The notes under the pieces: model-generated
Databases searched by the model: none
Seen by the model: the letters and a program-made list of their open reading frames with translations, nothing else
What the model was told of the DNA's origin: nothing
Origin: Comamonadaceae bacterium
GTDB taxonomy: Bacteria; Pseudomonadota; Gammaproteobacteria; Burkholderiales; Burkholderiaceae_C
DNA: 10,785 nucleotides
NCBI GenBank assembly: GCA_947458415.1
Contig: CANGZG010000077.1
Coordinates: forward strand, 1 to 10,785
Reading direction: 5' to 3'
Part shown: positions 7,066 through 10,785 of the stretch, piece by piece
Position numbering within the stretch: the stretch's first letter is position 1
How the letters are laid out: each line of letters begins with the position of its first letter
Made by a program: the position numbers and the translations under genes

Positions 7066-8613
7066 ATGCACAACGCCAATCTTTACCAAGCACTGAGAGA
7101 AGGTTTTCCTGATGACTTGCAACGCATAGCGGTTGAAACAGACCAGGGCTTGGCTTACAGCTGGAGCGACTTGGAGCGCGGCAGCGCGATGATGGCCAAT
7201 TGGATCGAGAGTCTGACATTACCCGCGTCATCTCGCATCGCGGTGCAGGTTGAAAAATCGGTGGAAGTGTTGATGTTGTACTTGGCCACGTTGCGCAGTG
7301 GTCACGTGTTTTTACCGCTGAACCCTGCTTACCAAGCCGCTGAGATGGCGTATTTCATTGGCAATGCCGAACCGGCGTTGGTGGTGTGTTCGCCTGAGAA
7401 ATTCAGCAGCGTGAGCAAAATCGCATTCCAATCAGGCACGACCTATGTGGTCACGCTGGACGACCAACGCACAGGCAGTTTGCTGCAACGCGCTGCGCAC
7501 CACAGCGATTTGCACACACCGGTTCACCGCCAACCCGATGACATCGCCGCCATCATCTACACCAGTGGCACCACGGGGCGCAGCAAAGGGGCGATGTTGA
7601 GCCATGGCAATTTGCTGAGCAATGCAAGTGTGCTGAATGACTACTGGGGCTGGCAAGTTGGCGATGTGTTGATTCACGCACTGCCCATTTTTCATGTGCA
7701 TGGCCTGTTTGTGGCAATCCACGGTGCGTTGCTCAGCGGCAGCCCAATGTGTTGGCACAGCCGGTTTGACCCTGCACGGGTGTTGGCAGACATGTCGCGT
7801 GCCACCGTGTTGATGGGGGTGCCTACTTTCTATACGCGTTTGCTGGCGCTGCCTGGTTTGAACAAATCCGCTTGCGCAGGCATGCGGTTGTTCATTTCCG
7901 GTTCGGCACCGATGTTGGTCGACACCTTCGTGCAATGGCAAGAGCGAACCGGTCACACCGTGTTGGAGCGTTACGGCATGAGTGAAACCGTCATGCTGAC
8001 ATCCAACCCGTACCGCGCTGATCCACGATTTGGTGGCGCCACCGAACGCATCGGTGGCAGCGTGGGTTTTGCTTTGCCAAGCGTGGACCTGCGGATCGTG
8101 TCCGCTGCGGGCGAGCCCTTGCCTCGTGGTGAAGTCGGCAGCATTCAGGTCAAGGGGCCAAATGTGTTTGCAGGGTATTGGCGCATGCCTGAAAAAAACG
8201 CCCAAGAGTTCACCGCAGATGGCTACTTCATCACGGGTGACATGGGCACTTTGGATGACAAAGGGTATGTGCGCATTGTGGGTCGCAGCAAGGACTTGAT
8301 CATCAGCGGCGGTCTCAATGTGTATCCAGCTGAAATTGAAGACGTGTTGAACAACTTGCCAGGCGTTGCAGAAAGCGCCGTGGTGGGGGTGCCGCATGCA
8401 GATTTCGGGGAGGTGGGTTTTGCGTTTGTGCTGGCGCGCCCCGGTTCAGCGTTGCAAGCCGACCACTTGTTGCAGTCACTCAAAGGCAGATTGGCCAACT
8501 TCAAACTGCCTAAATATTGTCAATTGGTGCCAGAGTTGCCCCGCAACGCCATGGGCAAAGTGCAGAAGAATGTGTTGCGTGAAATTGGGAAATTGGGGTC
8601 AGATACCAATTAA
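7066..8613 (+). CDS. matB: Malonyl-CoA synthetase, MatB-like, with repeat-encoded C-terminus
   Basis: MatB ligates malonate (some homologues also methylmalonate) to CoA using ATP, giving malonyl-CoA in the cytoplasm. The sequence resembles Rhodopseudomonas MatB throughout: EKSVEVLMLYLATLRSGHVF, IIYTSGTTGRSKGAMLSHGN (phosphate loop, Y165 to K174), VLIHALPIFHVHGLF, RLFISGSAPML, ERYGMSET, KGPNVFAGYWRMPEKN, GRSKDLIISGGLNVYP and PRNAMGKVQKNVLRE, with catalytic lysine K498 in a PX4GK motif. I chose ATG 7066 (MHNANLYQ, 515 residues) over 7054 because it aligns with the family N-terminus and has a GGATGGGA site (7052-7059). An insertion of about 7 residues lies between NPY and GFALP relative to my recollection of the Rhodopseudomonas protein. 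The last ten residues (506-515, EIGKLGSDTN) and stop come from a palindromic repeat. No matA or malonate transporter gene is adjacent. Confidence 0.9.
   Translation: MHNANLYQALREGFPDDLQRIAVETDQGLAYSWSDLERGSAMMANWIESLTLPASSRIAVQVEKSVEVLMLYLATLRSGHVFLPLNPAYQAAEMAYFIGNAEPALVVCSPEKFSSVSKIAFQSGTTYVVTLDDQRTGSLLQRAAHHSDLHTPVHRQPDDIAAIIYTSGTTGRSKGAMLSHGNLLSNASVLNDYWGWQVGDVLIHALPIFHVHGLFVAIHGALLSGSPMCWHSRFDPARVLADMSRATVLMGVPTFYTRLLALPGLNKSACAGMRLFISGSAPMLVDTFVQWQERTGHTVLERYGMSETVMLTSNPYRADPRFGGATERIGGSVGFALPSVDLRIVSAAGEPLPRGEVGSIQVKGPNVFAGYWRMPEKNAQEFTADGYFITGDMGTLDDKGYVRIVGRSKDLIISGGLNVYPAEIEDVLNNLPGVAESAVVGVPHADFGEVGFAFVLARPGSALQADHLLQSLKGRLANFKLPKYCQLVPELPRNAMGKVQKNVLREIGKLGSDTN
8580..8611. repeat. 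Palindromic repeat copy B at the matB/mltB convergent junction
   Basis: The arm TGAAATTGGGAAATTGG (8580-8596) is identical to that of copy A. It is followed by the loop GGTCAGATA (8597-8605), the exact reverse complement of copy A's loop, and a shortened arm CCAATT (8606-8611). Pairing is 6 bp, AATTGG with CCAATT. The 22 nt at 8590-8611 equal the reverse complement of 4062-4083. The element overlaps the 3' end of matB: it encodes the last ten residues, and its final T begins the TAA stop. Only 5 bp separate that stop from the mltB stop. It has no plus-strand U-tract, so it is a poorer terminator candidate than copy A. Confidence 0.75.
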
Positions 8614-8618
8614 ATGCG

Positions 8619-9803
8619 TCACCAACAATTCGATGAATTCTCTGGCGGGTTGGCCATGGCATGGGCAACGGCTTGTCCCAATTCAATCACCGCCATGGCG
8701 TAGTAACTGCTGCGGTTGTAGCGGGTGATCACGAAAAAATTTTCGGTGCCTGCGACATAACTGGGTGGGTTGCCCGCATTGTGCAATTGCACCAGCGCCA
8801 ACGGTTTGCCAAACGACAGCGCGGAATCTTCCAACACAGCTTGCTTGCTTTGCAAATGCGCCACGGACCACGAAGGCACGATGTCGGGGGCCAACAAAGC
8901 ATTCAGGTCATCTTCATGGATGGACCCGGTATTCACTTCAAAATGGGTGGGCATGCCAGGCTGCCAGCCGTAGGCTTTGAAATAGTTGGCGACAGAGCCA
9001 ATCGCATCGGCAGTGCTGTTGCTGAGGTCAATGCGACCGTCACCGTCAAAGTCGACGGCAAACCGCGCGATGCTCGACGGCATGAACTGAGGCCATCCGC
9101 TGGCGCCGGCGTAACTCCCCAGCGGTGGCGTTTGGCTGGGCTGCGTTTTTTGTTGTTTCAAGAAATAAGCCAATTCATTTTGAAAAAAGGCTTTGCGTTC
9201 GGAGGCTTGCGGATGCGCTGCTGGAAATTGCAGACTGAGGGTGGCCAATGCGTCCAGCAATTTGTACTGACCTTGGTATTGGCCATAAAAAGTTTCCACC
9301 CCGATGATGCCGACGATGTATTGCGGCGCAACACCGTAAATCACCAAGGCCTGGTCCAGCAGCAAAGCATGGTCGCGCCAAAACTTGACACCGGTTTGGA
9401 TGCGGCAATCGGTCAAAAACCTGGCTCGGTAGGCGGTCCAATTTTTTTGTTGCACGGATGCAGGTGGCAACACCATGGTGAGGATGGCGGGCACCAAGCG
9501 CGCCTTTGCAATTTGCTTTTGAACCCATGCCTGGGGAAGTTGCTGTTGTCTTGCGATGGTTTTTGCCAGCTCACGCACTGCGACGGAATGGCCAAAGGCT
9601 TTGCCTTTGACAACGTTGGCGCCCGAGCGAGGCGGGGCTTTTTTCTTGGCTGCCGCAGATGTTTGGTGTTTGGACGCCGCAGCCTTCGGGGTTGGGGTCG
9701 CTGCATGGGCCAGGCTGACACACACGGCACAGACTGCGATGAGCGCCGTCCACAAGCTGGTTCGGTAGCGGTGGGCGAGGTTATGGGTTAGAAGGTTGCG
9801 CAT
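8619..9803 (-). CDS. mltB: Lytic murein transglycosylase B, periplasmic
   Basis: MltB cleaves the MurNAc-GlcNAc bond of peptidoglycan with formation of a 1,6-anhydro end. The start at 9803 gives 394 residues beginning MRNLLTHNLAHRYRT, then a hydrophobic core and AHA/ATP, a plausible signal peptidase I site after residue 34. In-frame ATGs further upstream (to 9944) would overlap the mscS-like gene and place 47 non-signal residues in front. An Ala/Lys-rich linker (about 35-60) precedes the SLT domain. The catalytic glutamate is E170 in IIGVETFYGQY. ASGWPQFMPSSIARF follows, then an EF-hand-like loop DFDGDGRIDL (251-260), as in the calcium site of E. coli Slt35. The C-terminus ENFFVITRYNRSSYYAMAVIELGQAV is typical of the family. 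No lipobox is seen, so it should be soluble rather than a lipoprotein like E. coli MltB. Only 5 bp separate its stop from that of matB. Confidence 0.93.
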   Translation of the reverse strand: MRNLLTHNLAHRYRTSLWTALIAVCAVCVSLAHAATPTPKAAASKHQTSAAAKKKAPPRSGANVVKGKAFGHSVAVRELAKTIARQQQLPQAWVQKQIAKARLVPAILTMVLPPASVQQKNWTAYRARFLTDCRIQTGVKFWRDHALLLDQALVIYGVAPQYIVGIIGVETFYGQYQGQYKLLDALATLSLQFPAAHPQASERKAFFQNELAYFLKQQKTQPSQTPPLGSYAGASGWPQFMPSSIARFAVDFDGDGRIDLSNSTADAIGSVANYFKAYGWQPGMPTHFEVNTGSIHEDDLNALLAPDIVPSWSVAHLQSKQAVLEDSALSFGKPLALVQLHNAGNPPSYVAGTENFFVITRYNRSSYYAMAVIELGQAVAHAMANPPENSSNCW

Positions 9804-9870
9804 TGGACCTGAGTGTAGCCAACCGCAGGTGAAAATCGGTTCATTCAAGCGTGTTAAGCTGATTTCAAAC
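9804..9870. promoter_or_regulatory. Short divergent intergenic region between mltB and mscS-like gene
   Basis: Only 67 bp separate the two divergent starts, so their promoters must be back-to-back, overlapping or inside the genes. On the minus strand TACACT (plus strand 9812-9817) resembles a -10 box but sits only 8 nt from the mltB start and has no well-spaced -35. I therefore do not call a promoter. Neither gene has a strong Shine-Dalgarno sequence. Confidence 0.35.
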
Positions 9871-10785
9871 ATGGAAAATCTCAACGTATTACTGTCTGCG
9901 CTGACGCAAGAGAGCTTGCCAACGGCCTTGCTCAGAGAGGCCATTTATTTGTCGGCGATCGTGGTGTTCGCTTGGTTGACCGCTTGGGTCATGGGGCGGC
10001 ATTCCCAAAGCGAGTCGGTGTTGTTTGGCAAACAAGTCATCGATGGCTTGTTGTTTCCACTGTTGGCGTTGTTGCTGACCTATCTTGTGCAGATGCTGCT
10101 CTCGAAGCAGCAGCCAGTCATTTTGTTGAAGTTGGCTGTGCCGGTGTTGTTGTCGCTGGCACTGATACGTTTGTGTGCTCGCGTATTGATGGCGGTGTTT
10201 CCACGTTCACCTGCCGCTTTGCTCACAGAACGCTTGGTGTCATGGCTGGCTTGGGGCGTGGCGGTGTTGTGGATCACCGATTTGCTGCCCTTGGTGGCCA
10301 CGGAAATGGCGCAAATCCATTTGAACTTCGGTCGGGTCAAGATCGATCTGCGCACATTGTTTGAAGGCATGCTGTCTTCCGGTTTGGTGTTGGTACTCAG
10401 CTTGTGGTTGTCTGCTGCCATCGAACACCGCGTGCTCAGCCAAACCGTCAGCGATTTGTCGATGCGAAAAGTCGCTGCCAATGTGTTGCGTGCGGTGTTT
10501 TTGTTGCTGGGTTTGCTGTTGGCGTTGTCTGCCGTCGGGGTGGATTTGACCGCCTTGTCGGTGTTGGGCGGTGCCTTGGGTGTCGGCTTGGGCTTGGGCT
10601 TGCAAAAACTCGCGGCCAATTACGTCAGTGGGTTCGTGGTGTTGGTTGAACGATCTGTGCGCATCGGTGACCACATCCGGGTCGATGGGGTGGAAGGCCA
10701 AGTCAGCGACATCAAAACGCGTTACACCCTGGTTCGTGACGCGAATGGGCGCGAATCCATCATCCCGAACGAGCTGCTGATCACG
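9871..10785 (+). CDS. MscS-family mechanosensitive ion channel, C-terminus cut by window edge
   Basis: The frame opens at ATG 9871 (MENLNVLLSALTQ) and runs without a stop to the window end, giving 305 residues. MscS-type channels open under membrane tension to release solutes during hypo-osmotic shock. About five hydrophobic segments come first (roughly 25-43, 58-78, 83-107, 120-140 and 165-186). The pore helix region follows from about 205: DLTALSVLGGALGVGLGLGL with a glycine-alternating face (G233 to G243), then QKLAANYVSGFVVLVE. The beta domain begins with RIGDHIRVDGVEGQVSDIKTRYTLVRDANGRESIIPNELL. There are more membrane segments than in the three-helix E. coli MscS, so it is a larger family member. 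The start is moderately certain: no strong ribosome site is visible, and an in-frame GTG at 9829 would add 14 residues. Leucines are mostly TTG. It diverges from mltB. Confidence 0.9.
   Translation, partial: MENLNVLLSALTQESLPTALLREAIYLSAIVVFAWLTAWVMGRHSQSESVLFGKQVIDGLLFPLLALLLTYLVQMLLSKQQPVILLKLAVPVLLSLALIRLCARVLMAVFPRSPAALLTERLVSWLAWGVAVLWITDLLPLVATEMAQIHLNFGRVKIDLRTLFEGMLSSGLVLVLSLWLSAAIEHRVLSQTVSDLSMRKVAANVLRAVFLLLGLLLALSAVGVDLTALSVLGGALGVGLGLGLQKLAANYVSGFVVLVERSVRIGDHIRVDGVEGQVSDIKTRYTLVRDANGRESIIPNELLIT

Noticed and set aside
7432..8397. 321-codon minus-strand open frame antisense to matB
   Set aside because: Its His/Gln/Ala-rich translation with no motifs is typical of a shadow frame, and matB is clearly the real gene.
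8661..9791. 376-codon plus-strand open frame antisense to mltB
   Set aside because: It is the reverse-strand shadow of a well-supported gene with catalytic and family motifs; the translation is Gly/His/Arg-rich with no recognisable domain.
9804..9944. 47-residue N-terminal extension of MltB from ATG 9944
   Set aside because: It would overlap the divergent channel gene and bury the signal peptide; the start at 9803 gives a proper export signal.
1..10785. Defence system, CRISPR array, phage or integrated element
   Set aside because: All genes are recognisable housekeeping or envelope genes with uniform codon use; no repeat-spacer pattern, integrase, transposase or tRNA-end duplication was seen.

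Overview
The window looks like ordinary chromosome from a betaproteobacterium, most likely Burkholderiales/Comamonadaceae (Limnohabitans- or Rhodoferax-like). The reasons are moderately high GC, a strong preference for TTG leucine codons, and protein sequences that read like that group (class I fumarase, a short IlvD, a c551-type cytochrome, MatB, a soluble MltB). The genus is an inference from memory of family sequences, not a search result.

Layout, left to right. A minus-strand pair, yqhA (1292-1903) then a class I fumarase (1274 leftwards, cut by the window edge), diverges from acs (2080-4053, plus). acs converges on a minus-strand pair, ilvD (4413-6107) then a small periplasmic c551-type cytochrome (4083-4388). 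ilvD diverges from the plus-strand pair lgt (6223-7047) and matB (7066-8613). matB converges on mltB (8619-9803, minus), and mltB diverges from a plus-strand MscS-family channel gene (9871 onwards, cut by the window edge). Every base belongs to a gene or to a short gap; the longest gap is 176 bp. No tRNA, rRNA, CRISPR array, insertion sequence or phage gene was seen.

The genes do not form one dedicated system. Acs (acetate to acetyl-CoA) and MatB (malonate to malonyl-CoA) are related AMP-forming ligases that feed central carbon and fatty-acid metabolism. Fumarase is in the TCA cycle, IlvD makes branched-chain amino acid precursors, and the cytochrome carries electrons in the periplasm. Lgt, MltB and the MscS channel serve the cell envelope: lipoprotein maturation, peptidoglycan turnover and osmotic protection.

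The most interesting structure is a pair of short palindromic repeats at the two convergent gene junctions, 4051-4083 and 8580-8611. Each keeps one 17-nt arm intact, has a truncated partner arm, and carries its 9-nt loop in the opposite orientation to the other copy. Together they imply an ancestral hairpin with two 17-bp arms. In both copies the repeat supplies the stop codon of the upstream ligase gene, and in matB it also encodes the last ten residues.
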